This document shows positions 1-7,028 of a stretch of DNA of 40,333 bases, piece after piece (positions within the stretch are counted from its first letter, which is position 1; the number at the start of each line of letters is the position of its first letter). A program made the position numbers and the translations under genes. The notes beneath the pieces were generated by a model. It was not told the DNA's origin. It did not search any database and was given only the letters and a program-made list of their open reading frames with translations. Source of the stretch: a virus; the IMG/VR virus record IMGVR_UViG_3300018421_000068, positions 1 through 40,333 of that record, one strand, 5' to 3'.

Positions 1-362
1 CGCATGGACACCCACTGCCCCTCATTATTTGTGTAAAAGACCCGGCGCACACCAGAAGCACGAATAACCTTCATACACCGATCACACGGCTTCGCCAAAC
101 CCAAACCCCCATCCCTACGACGGCGGGCCACAAACAACTTAGCTCCCGAAACATCCCCCGCAGCCTTAATAGCAGCCACCTCAGAATGCACAGTACACAA
201 AAAATACTTACTACTCTCCACCACATCAGGATCATTGCGGATGCGATTACAAGCCGTGGAAAGGACCGAACCTCCACGCCACAGCACAGATCCCAACTTC
301 CACTTCACATGGTCAGACTTCTCGGCAGCGGCAACGGCAAGCGCCATCGCAGAACTAGACAT
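1..362 (-). CDS. dCMP/cytidine deaminase-like zinc protein (3' end beyond the window)
   Basis: The reading frame opens with ATG at 362 after an AAGGAG ribosome site and stays open to the window edge, giving about 120 residues. It contains the zinc-deaminase signature: a VHSEVAAI segment (H-x-E, zinc ligand plus catalytic Glu) and, about 35 residues on, PCDRC (the PCxxC zinc pair), followed by VRRVFYTN. In this family the enzymes deaminate dCMP or related nucleotides to supply dUMP for thymidylate synthesis, a common phage nucleotide-metabolism function. The exact substrate cannot be read from the sequence and the C-terminus is missing. It has its own sigma70-type promoter at 386-414, separating it from the DUF6356 gene upstream. 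Confidence 0.8.
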   Translation of the reverse strand, partial: MSSSAMALAVAAAEKSDHVKWKLGSVLWRGGSVLSTACNRIRNDPDVVESSKYFLCTVHSEVAAIKAAGDVSGAKLFVARRRRDGGLGLAKPCDRCMKVIRASGVRRVFYTNNEGQWVSM

Positions 363-385
363 GCTTCACACTCCTTACTCTGTCG

Positions 386-414
386 AGTATATCACACCTT
401 CGTCACAAAATCAA
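386..414 (-). promoter_or_regulatory. Sigma70-type promoter for the deaminase gene
   Basis: On the minus strand TTGATT (409-414) is followed by a 17-nt spacer and TATACT (386-391). The predicted start lies about 17 nt before the ATG at 362, and the AAGGAG site lies in that short leader. The element begins directly after the stop codon of the upstream DUF6356 gene (416-418). Confidence 0.65.
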
Positions 415-415
415 A

Positions 416-631
416 TCAGCGATATTTGTCCACATTTAATGTGTGATGCACCTCTTCAGCGAAAGAGCTAGCGTAATCTTTAAATAAGAAAGGGAAAATG
501 GCGTGTACAACTGATAAAACGCCGATGACTAAGAACCCCACAGATAAACTTAAAGCAAACCGCATGTGCTCAAAGTAGGTCATGTCATTTGACTTCGGGT
601 GATCCGAAAACACCTCGGTTAGGGGTCGCAT
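416..631 (-). CDS. DUF6356-family small membrane protein
   Basis: A 71-residue protein starting at ATG 631, preceded by AGAAAGG; a TTG further upstream (646) lacks this spacing. The sequence has the layout I recall for DUF6356: an FSDHP motif near the N-terminus, then MTYFEHMRFAL, one hydrophobic helix (about residues 30-46) running into VVHAIFPFLF, and an amphipathic C-terminal tail. Function is unknown; such genes recur in phages and bacteria. The predicted location is the inner membrane. The start overlaps the preceding 54-residue gene by 47 nt, so the two are probably co-translated. Confidence 0.65.
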   Translation of the reverse strand: MRPLTEVFSDHPKSNDMTYFEHMRFALSLSVGFLVIGVLSVVHAIFPFLFKDYASSFAEEVHHTLNVDKYR

Positions 632-749
632 CGCTGCCTTTCTCAATGTTTTGAACTTCTTTCGGGCGTTTCATGTCCTTCGACAAAATCTCGGCTGGTG
701 GGCGGTCTCCGAACATTTCAGTTGGTAAATCGTCCCACAGGTCGGGCAT
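585..749 (-). CDS. Small acidic/basic hypothetical protein, 54 residues
   Basis: The ATG at 749 begins 1 nt after the thioredoxin stop (TAAC-ATG), and the frame runs to a TGA at 585. The protein starts MPDLWDDLPTEMFGDRPPAE and ends in a charged tail. No family is recognised. Its position between the thioredoxin stop and the DUF6356 start, plus the overlap with the latter, supports a real, translationally coupled gene. A longer version of this frame upstream of 749 overlaps thioredoxin and is not credible. Confidence 0.55.
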   Translation of the reverse strand: MPDLWDDLPTEMFGDRPPAEILSKDMKRPKEVQNIEKGSDATPNRGVFGSPEVK

Positions 750-750
750 G

Positions 751-1134
751 TTACGCCTCTTTCGTTTCCACCGCCACAAACTGGGACAGTTCCTTCTCCA
801 GAAGGTCCAAAGGCCGGGCACCGACCATTCGTGCGGCTTCTTTGCCTTCCTCAAACACAATCATAGTTGGGATGTTGCGAATATTGAAACGCTCCATCAA
901 AAACGGATGCTTATCCGCCTCTACCTTGATAACCCGCATCTCCGAAGCATGCTTGGCGGCGAACTCGTCAAGAATTGGGGCCTGCATCTCGCAGGGACCG
1001 CACCAATCTGCCCAGAAGTCAACAAGAACCGGCTTAACGGAAGTGGCAACAATGTGCTCAAACTGCTTTTCGTCAGCAGGGACAGCGTACCCTTCCGCTA
1101 AAATTACTCGTTTAGGTGTGTTTGTTCTCTGCAT
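751..1134 (-). CDS. Thioredoxin
   Basis: A thioredoxin-fold oxidoreductase of normal family length (about 127 residues). It has the redox motif WCGPC at about residue 44-48, preceded by VLVDFWAD, and the conserved cis-proline segment IRNIPTMIVF. In the cytoplasm it would reduce protein disulfides; in phages thioredoxins can support ribonucleotide reduction or act as polymerase processivity factors (T7 uses the host's), but no partner is shown here. Two ATGs (1140 and 1134) lack a ribosome site. A promoter whose -10 box ends at 1141 would place the transcript start at about 1134, so a leaderless start at the second ATG is preferred. Confidence 0.93.
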   Translation of the reverse strand: MQRTNTPKRVILAEGYAVPADEKQFEHIVATSVKPVLVDFWADWCGPCEMQAPILDEFAAKHASEMRVIKVEADKHPFLMERFNIRNIPTMIVFEEGKEAARMVGARPLDLLEKELSQFVAVETKEA

Positions 1135-1140
1135 AAACAT

Positions 1141-1169
1141 AGTCTATCAAACATAGGCAGCTAGCGCAA
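1141..1169 (-). promoter_or_regulatory. Candidate leaderless promoter for thioredoxin
   Basis: The minus strand reads TTGCGC (1164-1169), a 17-nt spacer, then TAGACT (1141-1146). The ATG at 1134 follows after 6 nt, where transcription would start. The -35 box matches the consensus weakly. The element begins immediately after the stop codon of the upstream gene (1170-1172). Confidence 0.5.
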
Positions 1170-2309
1170 CTACTGATTGCGGAATTGTACCGCCAAAACC
1201 CGCAGACGCCCATCAACAAAGTAAGGGCTAGGCTCAGGCTGATTGCACGCCCAGTCAATAAGAATCTGTGTCACCGTGCTATTCCCAAGCGGAGTGCCCG
1301 CCGACACATAATCCATGTGAGCGGTAACTGTAGTATTGGTAGGGCTACCAAATCGCACAAGCCGTGGGAAGTCCACATCAGAAGGAACTCGGGTCTGCCA
1401 ATACACCTCAACCTGCGGGGTGGCATACCAGCCCTCGGATTCAGGGGGCAGCGGTCCGTCACTTTGGAACCAGAGCTGGTCACGATTCGCTGTAGCAGAT
1501 TCTAGACGATTTGTCGAAATAGATTCGTGGAACCCTATTGGGCCAAAAAAGGTAATTCGCCAAGCGTCCCCAACCACTTTAATCAGATGCTGCTCCGTGA
1601 CAAAACCTGCACCATTAGGTAAGGCATACGCCCTTCGCCCAGGGGCAACCGTTGTCCGATGGCACTCGTAATACACCGGGATCACACTGTTCAACCGCAC
1701 ACGTTGATTATTGACAAACATCGTGGGCATCCATACGCCAGGCGTTTCAGCAACAAGCTGCCCGTTGTCGTCTTGAATGTATGGTACAGGGGCGGCCTCA
1801 TCCCATCCTGGCTGATTCCAGTAGGCTACGGGAGTGTTGTACGTTGGCACAACACCCAAAAACGTGTGTTCGTGCCCATCTGGATTGTAGGACTCTAGCA
1901 GCGGATCGACAAACCCTGAACCTGCCACGGGTAGACGCAGAGCAAACGCTGGGCTCTGGCCATCCCCAGTGAGATACCGTATCTGCACCCCAGAGGCGTC
2001 AGGGTGGAATGGCACAACGTGATAACCTTCATCGCTGGGAAAATCAGCCAAAGTTAATGGCAACGGCGTGTACACCCCACTAACTGGAGGGTCAGTGGTC
2101 GTCGGCGGCGAAGTGACCACGGTAGGCACAGGAGTAACGGTATCCGTGGGTTGCGCCAGGATGTCCTCCAAAATGGCCTCGGCTTCTTGCACATGGCTTA
2201 ATGCTGTCTGAACAGCTTCCCGATCAGTGTCGGTCATGGCTGTGGCAACAGCCGTAGAAAGCATAGCACCAACAATAAGACCAACAACAACTTTCATAGA
2301 ACTAGTCAT
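1170..2309 (-). CDS. Secreted protein with a DUF1996-like domain
   Basis: The ATG at 2309 follows AGGAGG at 6-nt spacing. Residues 1-24 form a signal peptide (basic start, KVVVGLIVGAMLSTAVATA, then MT). A helical segment and a Pro/Thr-rich linker (about 55-80) precede a folded domain. That domain has the order I associate with DUF1996: a His cluster HEHTFLG (146-152), GVWMPTMF (191-198), PVYYECHR (about 211-218), ALPNGAG and HMDYVSAG near residue 330. The same landmarks occur in the same order in the protein at 26459-28306. No lipobox cysteine is seen, so export with cleavage or N-terminal anchoring is expected. Function is unknown; the clustered histidines suggest a metal or glycan site, which is inference. 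Confidence 0.65.
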   Translation of the reverse strand: MTSSMKVVVGLIVGAMLSTAVATAMTDTDREAVQTALSHVQEAEAILEDILAQPTDTVTPVPTVVTSPPTTTDPPVSGVYTPLPLTLADFPSDEGYHVVPFHPDASGVQIRYLTGDGQSPAFALRLPVAGSGFVDPLLESYNPDGHEHTFLGVVPTYNTPVAYWNQPGWDEAAPVPYIQDDNGQLVAETPGVWMPTMFVNNQRVRLNSVIPVYYECHRTTVAPGRRAYALPNGAGFVTEQHLIKVVGDAWRITFFGPIGFHESISTNRLESATANRDQLWFQSDGPLPPESEGWYATPQVEVYWQTRVPSDVDFPRLVRFGSPTNTTVTAHMDYVSAGTPLGNSTVTQILIDWACNQPEPSPYFVDGRLRVLAVQFRNQ

Positions 2310-2369
2310 AACATACCTCCTGTTATAAATAGTTTAGCAGTAAACAGATGACCACTAGCCCTACAGTTG

Positions 2370-2651
2370 TTAATCCACTGGGACAAATCCGTCTGGCTTC
2401 TCATACTGCACCATCATGCCCTCATCAGTTTCAATAGACACTGCAGAGGTGGATCTATGCAGCCCATCCTTGATGAAATCTTCAATAGTCGTGGGCTGTG
2501 GGTCATCTCCCATCCACGCAAGCATGGCGTCAAAATCATGAGTAACCGTGCCTCGGTACCCAGTATGCTCCGCTGACCATGTCCCGTCACCATTTATTGT
2601 TAAAAATGAGTCGGGCTGGGCAACGTCTAAATTAAAAAATACATATCTCAT
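2370..2651 (-). CDS. Hypothetical protein, 93 residues
   Basis: Starts at ATG 2651, 13 nt after the stop of the pentapeptide-repeat gene. The N-terminal half (VFFNLDV, then LTINGDGTWSAEHTGY) reads like a short beta-rich module; the C-terminal half has an acidic helix (TTIEDFIKDG). No family is recognised. It is last in a run of tightly packed genes behind the fibre at 5035-6834 and is likely co-expressed with them. It could be a small virion accessory or an assembly factor. Confidence 0.55.
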   Translation of the reverse strand: MRYVFFNLDVAQPDSFLTINGDGTWSAEHTGYRGTVTHDFDAMLAWMGDDPQPTTIEDFIKDGLHRSTSAVSIETDEGMMVQYEKPDGFVPVD

Positions 2652-2664
2652 TGTGTGCTACTCT

Positions 2665-3090
2665 CTATCCTGTGTATATGTGAGAAATAATGGACTGTGC
2701 GTACTCTGCCGATAGGTAAAAAGACGTTGAGTTTGTGACCTCCATATTTTTGGATCTAATCATTTCACAATTATTAAACGAAGTTCCAGTCATGTCCGCC
2801 CCACTAAAATCAGCTTCAGCTAAGGAGCAGCTGGTAAAAACGGTATCAATCAGAGAACAGCCAACAAAAGACGCCCCCTGAAAGTTACAGTTAACAAATT
2901 CGCAGTTATCAAAAACTCCCCCGTCCAACACCGCAATCATAAACTCTAAAGATTCAAACTTTGATGTAGATTCCACCAGCGTAGAAGATAGTGTAAATAC
3001 TAAACGTTCCCCCTCCAAAACATCTTTACCTTCGGTAGTAATCCATAGAGCGTGGCTTTGGCTTGCGCTAACAAGTTCATCGTACGTCAT
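2665..3090 (-). CDS. Pentapeptide-repeat protein
   Basis: A 141-residue protein. The central region (about residues 45-118) consists of degenerate A(D/N)LxX-type pentapeptides, for example FDNCEFVNCNFQGASFVGCS and ADFSGADMTGTSFNNCEM. This family folds as a right-handed quadrilateral beta-helix. The role is unknown; in phages it may be a virion part or a DNA mimic, and nothing here decides between these. The ATG shares one base with the upstream stop (TAATG), so translation is coupled to the gene at 3090-4805. Confidence 0.8.
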   Translation of the reverse strand: MTYDELVSASQSHALWITTEGKDVLEGERLVFTLSSTLVESTSKFESLEFMIAVLDGGVFDNCEFVNCNFQGASFVGCSLIDTVFTSCSLAEADFSGADMTGTSFNNCEMIRSKNMEVTNSTSFYLSAEYAQSIISHIYTG

Positions 3091-4805
3091 TAATTACCCC
3101 AATCTGTCCCATCGTGTACGTATACCTTAGCCCATTCGTATGTTTCCCAATCTGTGCTGTGTTTAAGCACCCCGGTCACATTCCAATCGCTCCCGTCGTA
3201 CTTTAACACGGTATTGCCTGGGAAAAAGAAAGGTATTGCAAATATAGATGAATCATGTATACTGGCCTGGCCCGTATTGTATGACTCCACCCCTATTTCT
3301 AGCGTATTGGAAACGGACCCCCCATACCTAAAAGTAAAACCAGTAGAAGTCAATTGCTGATTACTTGTGTTTGTAATGACACCGGCCGCATTGCACAACT
3401 GATCCACCGACCCTCCCGAAGGGGTGTTTCTCAAAACAATTCTCGTCCCCCCCGAGCCGCCTGTTCCCGCAAAGCTGGACGTTGCCGTGTATCCAAGCAA
3501 CCAGAAAAAGTTGTCTAAACTGTCATCATTCCAATCCAACGTGTCATAAGAAACAAAAGACTGACTGTTAGTGGTCAGGGTATCCTCTCGTGTCTCAACT
3601 AACGGACGAATCGTGCGCACAATCGCATCAGTCGCATTGAAAATATTAAGCAGTTGCCCAGTGTACCCGGTCCCTGCGGGGGTGTTGAACTCAATAAAAT
3701 GATAAGTTCCTCCCTGCACAGCTGTGCCCTGGACTTGAAAAACTCCAATAAGTGCTTCACGGTTTAAGGCCTCACTTGCAGTCCCAGACACGCCCGGATT
3801 CAAATAGAAAAAGTCGCCTTGCTCAAAAGGATGGTCTGATGGTAAATACACACGAGTATATGTGCCGCCTACCATAATAGAAAGACCAGTTGAATACGAC
3901 TGCACATCAATAACCGACGCTGACAAATCCTGCGGGCGGCCAATATCAATAAGTAAAGCTGCCGCAGTTTCTAACGTTACCGTCCCACCAGCATTATCAT
4001 TCCCAATCTCAAACACAATTTCATCATCAGAATCATCCAAATTTACAAAACCCATCCCATTCTGACCTATAGTTAAACTATTTGTTTGAAACGTATCCTC
4101 GCCATGACCCAACACAACAGCACCCGTATCCGAGCCAGCGGGCCTAAAACGAACCCTACACGCTGACCTATTATTATTTGTATGGGTGCGAGTACACTCA
4201 GCAAACGCCAAATATGCCCCAGGGTTTAATGAATAAGGAGACTGGTTGGGGTAAAGCGTGTAAGAATCGCCGTACACATCTATACCACTCCCTGTACTGC
4301 TCACCCCAAAAACACTACTTTCACTCAACCAAATATCATTAGGCCCAAGCTTAAAGCAAACAATGTTCAAATCTCTAACATAAGCAAGATCCGCAGAATT
4401 ACTCGTCTTAAACTGAACCCCAACACCAAAATTATTATTATCAGTATCATTGCCGAAAGGATCCGCCGCAAACCTAAACATGCGAACATAACTACGCCAC
4501 CTACCCGTATCATTAGTAGGAGAAGCAGTCGTATACGAATTATCACTTGGAGGTCTGTGGTCAAACGTCGGCGTCTGCGGGTAAAACGTTGGAGTGCCTG
4601 TAGGATCAGTTATAAGGCCACACTGGAATGACGCCTCAGCAGCGTTGTCGTGCATGCCGACTTCTAATGAAATGACCGCAGCCCAAAGTGAATTTCCGCT
4701 TCCCCACGAATCTGCAATAACCCCAGCAGACGTATTGCCAACAATTTCAAACGACGTTGATGTAGTTGAATCGACTGTAAGGTATGTCCACTTTGTCTGT
4801 CGCAT
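3090..4805 (-). CDS. Tail-fibre-like/receptor-binding structural protein, 571 residues
   Basis: A long Ser/Thr/Asn/Gly-rich, beta-strand-dominated protein with no signal peptide, typical of phage fibres. The C-terminus carries two YDG/HDG-x-W elements (VLKYDGSDWNVTG and KVYVHDGTDWGN), resembling the short WDGxxW elements in other fibres of this window. No enzymatic motif was recognised. It is the third member of a coupled chain 5035-6834, 4805-5035, 3090-4805, each joined by a TAATG overlap, so it probably belongs to the same fibre complex. The fibre call rests on composition, motifs and context rather than on a named family. Confidence 0.6.
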   Translation of the reverse strand: MRQTKWTYLTVDSTTSTSFEIVGNTSAGVIADSWGSGNSLWAAVISLEVGMHDNAAEASFQCGLITDPTGTPTFYPQTPTFDHRPPSDNSYTTASPTNDTGRWRSYVRMFRFAADPFGNDTDNNNFGVGVQFKTSNSADLAYVRDLNIVCFKLGPNDIWLSESSVFGVSSTGSGIDVYGDSYTLYPNQSPYSLNPGAYLAFAECTRTHTNNNRSACRVRFRPAGSDTGAVVLGHGEDTFQTNSLTIGQNGMGFVNLDDSDDEIVFEIGNDNAGGTVTLETAAALLIDIGRPQDLSASVIDVQSYSTGLSIMVGGTYTRVYLPSDHPFEQGDFFYLNPGVSGTASEALNREALIGVFQVQGTAVQGGTYHFIEFNTPAGTGYTGQLLNIFNATDAIVRTIRPLVETREDTLTTNSQSFVSYDTLDWNDDSLDNFFWLLGYTATSSFAGTGGSGGTRIVLRNTPSGGSVDQLCNAAGVITNTSNQQLTSTGFTFRYGGSVSNTLEIGVESYNTGQASIHDSSIFAIPFFFPGNTVLKYDGSDWNVTGVLKHSTDWETYEWAKVYVHDGTDWGN

Positions 4806-5035
4806 TATGAGTTATCAATCCACACGTCACCCGACTGCCCAACAGTAGGCTCTGTAGATCCAATAAAAATAACTGTATCATAGTTCGGGCGAGAAGTAAC
4901 ATCAGACTCAGTTGTACCAAAGTTGTTGCGAGGGGTACCTACAAGCAACCACGTGGTTCCGTCATATTTCCATTGGCGGGAGCCCACCGTGAAAGTATCA
5001 TTAACTGCGGGCGAATCAGGAAAATCCATAGCCAT
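4805..5035 (-). CDS. Minimal modular fibre protein, 76 residues
   Basis: The N-terminus (MDFPDSPAVNDTFTVG, then WKYDGTTWLLVG) matches the N-terminal module of the genes at 33121-34185, 28320-29819 and 29871-31349. The C-terminus (VIFIGSTEPTVGQSGDVWID) matches the C-terminus of 33121-34185 (LWIGTADPTNKATGDIWLD). The protein therefore looks like only the two ends of that larger protein. It is coupled on both sides by TAATG overlaps. Its role is probably as a fibre connector or adaptor, which is inference. Confidence 0.65.
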   Translation of the reverse strand: MAMDFPDSPAVNDTFTVGSRQWKYDGTTWLLVGTPRNNFGTTESDVTSRPNYDTVIFIGSTEPTVGQSGDVWIDNS

Positions 5036-6834
5036 TATCCGGCCTCCAATACTGAAATTCTATTCAAAGCATCTTGTAGTTTTGTGTCAGAATCACGCCA
5101 CAACGCCCAAAGAACACCAATCATCGCCCGGTTATCCCACCCAACTGGTCGCCCCGTTCCTTCAATTGGGTCACCGTTCTCATCTTCGTCGTAATCTAAG
5201 TAATCGGTGGTGGCAGTTGGGAACAAATCATGCACATGCTCAGCGGCCAAACCTATGTAACGATTACCTGGAACAGCGTCAGCGGCGGCCGCCGAATACT
5301 CATATTCAAGAGCCTCAAGCATGCGGGCCCGTTCCAACACAGAGCGACCCTGATCATCCACACTCTCAGCAGTGACTGTAACAATGTTTTCCTTTAAATC
5401 AAGAGTTGACGTATTGTACACCAGCGTGTCATTAGAGTTAATGTAAACATCCCGTCCCGTGCCGCCCAACGCATACAGGCGAGTATCAAGACGTACTCGG
5501 AACATGACGGTTGAATCACCAACCACTCTAAAATACGTGCTACCGCTGTGGTAATTATCCAAAACAGCGTCTTGCAGCCCAGATGTGCCGTGGAGCAGGG
5601 CTATTTCTCCCCCTTCGGTAGCAGTGAGCGGCTCCATGTTAAGCACATTGTCTATGAACACCCCATTAGTTGTTTCAATATAAGTTTTACCTGATGATTG
5701 TTCAAGCCAGAGTTCATGAGTTCCAGAGTTTGCCCCAGCCCGAATATAAACATTAGAGCCAGTCGCTGCCGAAATATAAGTATGTGTGCCTGCCGAAATC
5801 ATCATGTATTCGGTGCTTGTCATGTTTGCTGTTGCAATAGCCCCAAAGAACCCGCTTGCATTCCAAGATTCTAAGGCAAGGCCGCCGTCGCCCCCTGCCG
5901 AAGGTAACAGCACCTTACCGGTCCCTGAGGTACCATTATCGACAACTGTCAAATTACCTTTTATTTGTGCCACGCTATTGCTAATTGACAGTTCATATGC
6001 GGTGCTATTTGCCCCACCACGAATATATGTAGTGCCCCCCGTACCCGCACCCAAAAAACTGTTAGTCCCATCAGAAATGAGGACATACTCCCCACTAGAC
6101 GTTTCAGACATTCCAGCAGTACGCAACCCGACGTAACCTGAACCAAACGCCTGCCCAAGAACAATGCCCCCATCAGCGCCTCCAGATTGAGCCGTGACAT
6201 GCCCATCACTAATCAAGTTACCGCCAGATAATTCCAGCAAATCACTAGGGGTAGACGTTCCAATACCCAACCGGGTGTTCGTGGCATCCCATACAAAATT
6301 AGTGTCATCAGCATCCAACCCCCCACTAGAAGCATACTGAATAGCGCCGTCCCCTCCAACAGCCACACTATTAGACGACCCCACCTCAACCCAAAAACTA
6401 TCGTAATAAACAAACGTTACACCGGTATCCGATTCAAACCACAAATCACCCGAACTAGGGCTAGACGGCGGAGTATCACTAACCGTGACACCGCCACCCC
6501 CACCACCGCCAGACTGATTAGCCCAAGTAACAGTACCCGACCCATTCGTCACCATAACCTGATTAGCGCTACCATCAGACGTGGGTAATGTGAAAGCGCC
6601 CGTTACCGCCAGGGAGGTGGCCGTAAAAGCATCGTCCGTTTTTAGCGTATCCGCAGCAGACCGATACAGTACGGTATCTACGGCTGTTGTTCCTCCTGGC
6701 CCCCAAGAAATTTTGCCACCAGCATCAATAGTTAACCTGTTCTGGGTGTCACCGGTTACATTGATTGCAACCGCTTGTGACGCTGCACTGGTCGCATCAT
6801 CAATGGTGATACTAGTTTTAAATTTTTGAGCCAC
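5035..6834 (-). CDS. Tail fibre with C-terminal S74-type intramolecular chaperone
   Basis: Starts at GTG 6834 with a weak GAGG site. The N-terminal half has cassettes found elsewhere in this window: FTLPTSDGSANQVMVTNGSG, then a Gly run, PSSGDLWFESD, DGAIQYASSGG and RLGIGTSTPSDLLEL. The middle has three beta-rich repeats with a VxIRAGAN or TYIRGGAN motif. The C-terminus resembles peptidase S74 domains: DLKENI, GNRYIGLAAEHVHDLFP and a helical tail RISVLEAG. In this family the domain trimerises the fibre and then cuts itself off. The usual SD-x-R-L-K cleavage context is altered here (STLDLKENI), so cleavage is uncertain. A promoter and a terminator-like hairpin lie upstream. Confidence 0.82.
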   Translation of the reverse strand: MAQKFKTSITIDDATSAASQAVAINVTGDTQNRLTIDAGGKISWGPGGTTAVDTVLYRSAADTLKTDDAFTATSLAVTGAFTLPTSDGSANQVMVTNGSGTVTWANQSGGGGGGGVTVSDTPPSSPSSGDLWFESDTGVTFVYYDSFWVEVGSSNSVAVGGDGAIQYASSGGLDADDTNFVWDATNTRLGIGTSTPSDLLELSGGNLISDGHVTAQSGGADGGIVLGQAFGSGYVGLRTAGMSETSSGEYVLISDGTNSFLGAGTGGTTYIRGGANSTAYELSISNSVAQIKGNLTVVDNGTSGTGKVLLPSAGGDGGLALESWNASGFFGAIATANMTSTEYMMISAGTHTYISAATGSNVYIRAGANSGTHELWLEQSSGKTYIETTNGVFIDNVLNMEPLTATEGGEIALLHGTSGLQDAVLDNYHSGSTYFRVVGDSTVMFRVRLDTRLYALGGTGRDVYINSNDTLVYNTSTLDLKENIVTVTAESVDDQGRSVLERARMLEALEYEYSAAAADAVPGNRYIGLAAEHVHDLFPTATTDYLDYDEDENGDPIEGTGRPVGWDNRAMIGVLWALWRDSDTKLQDALNRISVLEAG

Positions 6835-6889
6835 GGCCTCAACCAGCTTTCTTGTCTGCCCACTTGCCCCTCAAGGTAAGTGTACCCGT

Positions 6890-6919
6890 ATTATACCACA
6901 AAGGGGTGGGGTCTGTCTA
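6890..6919 (-). promoter_or_regulatory. Sigma70-like promoter for the fibre gene at 5035-6834
   Basis: The minus strand reads TAGACA (6914-6919), an 18-nt spacer, then a perfect TATAAT (6890-6895), which extends to TATAATA at 6889. The -35 box lies in the loop of the GC-rich hairpin at 6901-6939, so termination of the upstream gene and initiation of this one are nested. The predicted leader is about 50 nt. Confidence 0.6.
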
Positions 6920-6939
6920 TGAACAAACCCCACCCCCTT
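6901..6939 (-). terminator. Terminator-like hairpin after the fibre gene at 7029-8840
   Basis: AAGGGGTGGGGT (6901-6912) pairs with ACCCCACCCCCTT (6927-6939) with one bulged C, a stem of about 12 bp with a 14-nt loop. On the minus strand it is followed by TTTGTGG, a short T-run. The stem is strong but the U-tract is weak. It is the most stable inverted repeat noticed in the window. Confidence 0.6.
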
Positions 6940-6998
6940 GTCGGGTATTTCTCGCCTGCACGGCGTAACTACCTTGCCCACTATCGTGAACCGGTAGC

Positions 6999-7020
6999 GT
7001 TACGGATTGTTTACCGTAAC
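6999..7020. repeat. Perfect 7-bp inverted repeat after the gene at 7029-8840
   Basis: GTTACGG (6999-7005), loop ATTGTTTA, CCGTAAC (7014-7020). It lies 8 nt past the stop codon of the 603-residue fibre gene. It could be part of a two-hairpin termination region with 6901-6939 or a protein-binding palindrome; it lacks a T-run on the minus strand. Confidence 0.5.
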
Positions 7021-7028
7021 ATCTTTAC

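Noticed and set aside
585-860. Longer 91-codon version of the small ORF ending at 585
   Set aside because: The upstream part overlaps thioredoxin and has no ribosome site; the ATG at 749 fits the operon.
2332-2345. GTTTA-GCAG-TAAAC hairpin as terminator
   Set aside because: The stem is only 5 bp and is not followed by a T-run on the minus strand; it may be chance.
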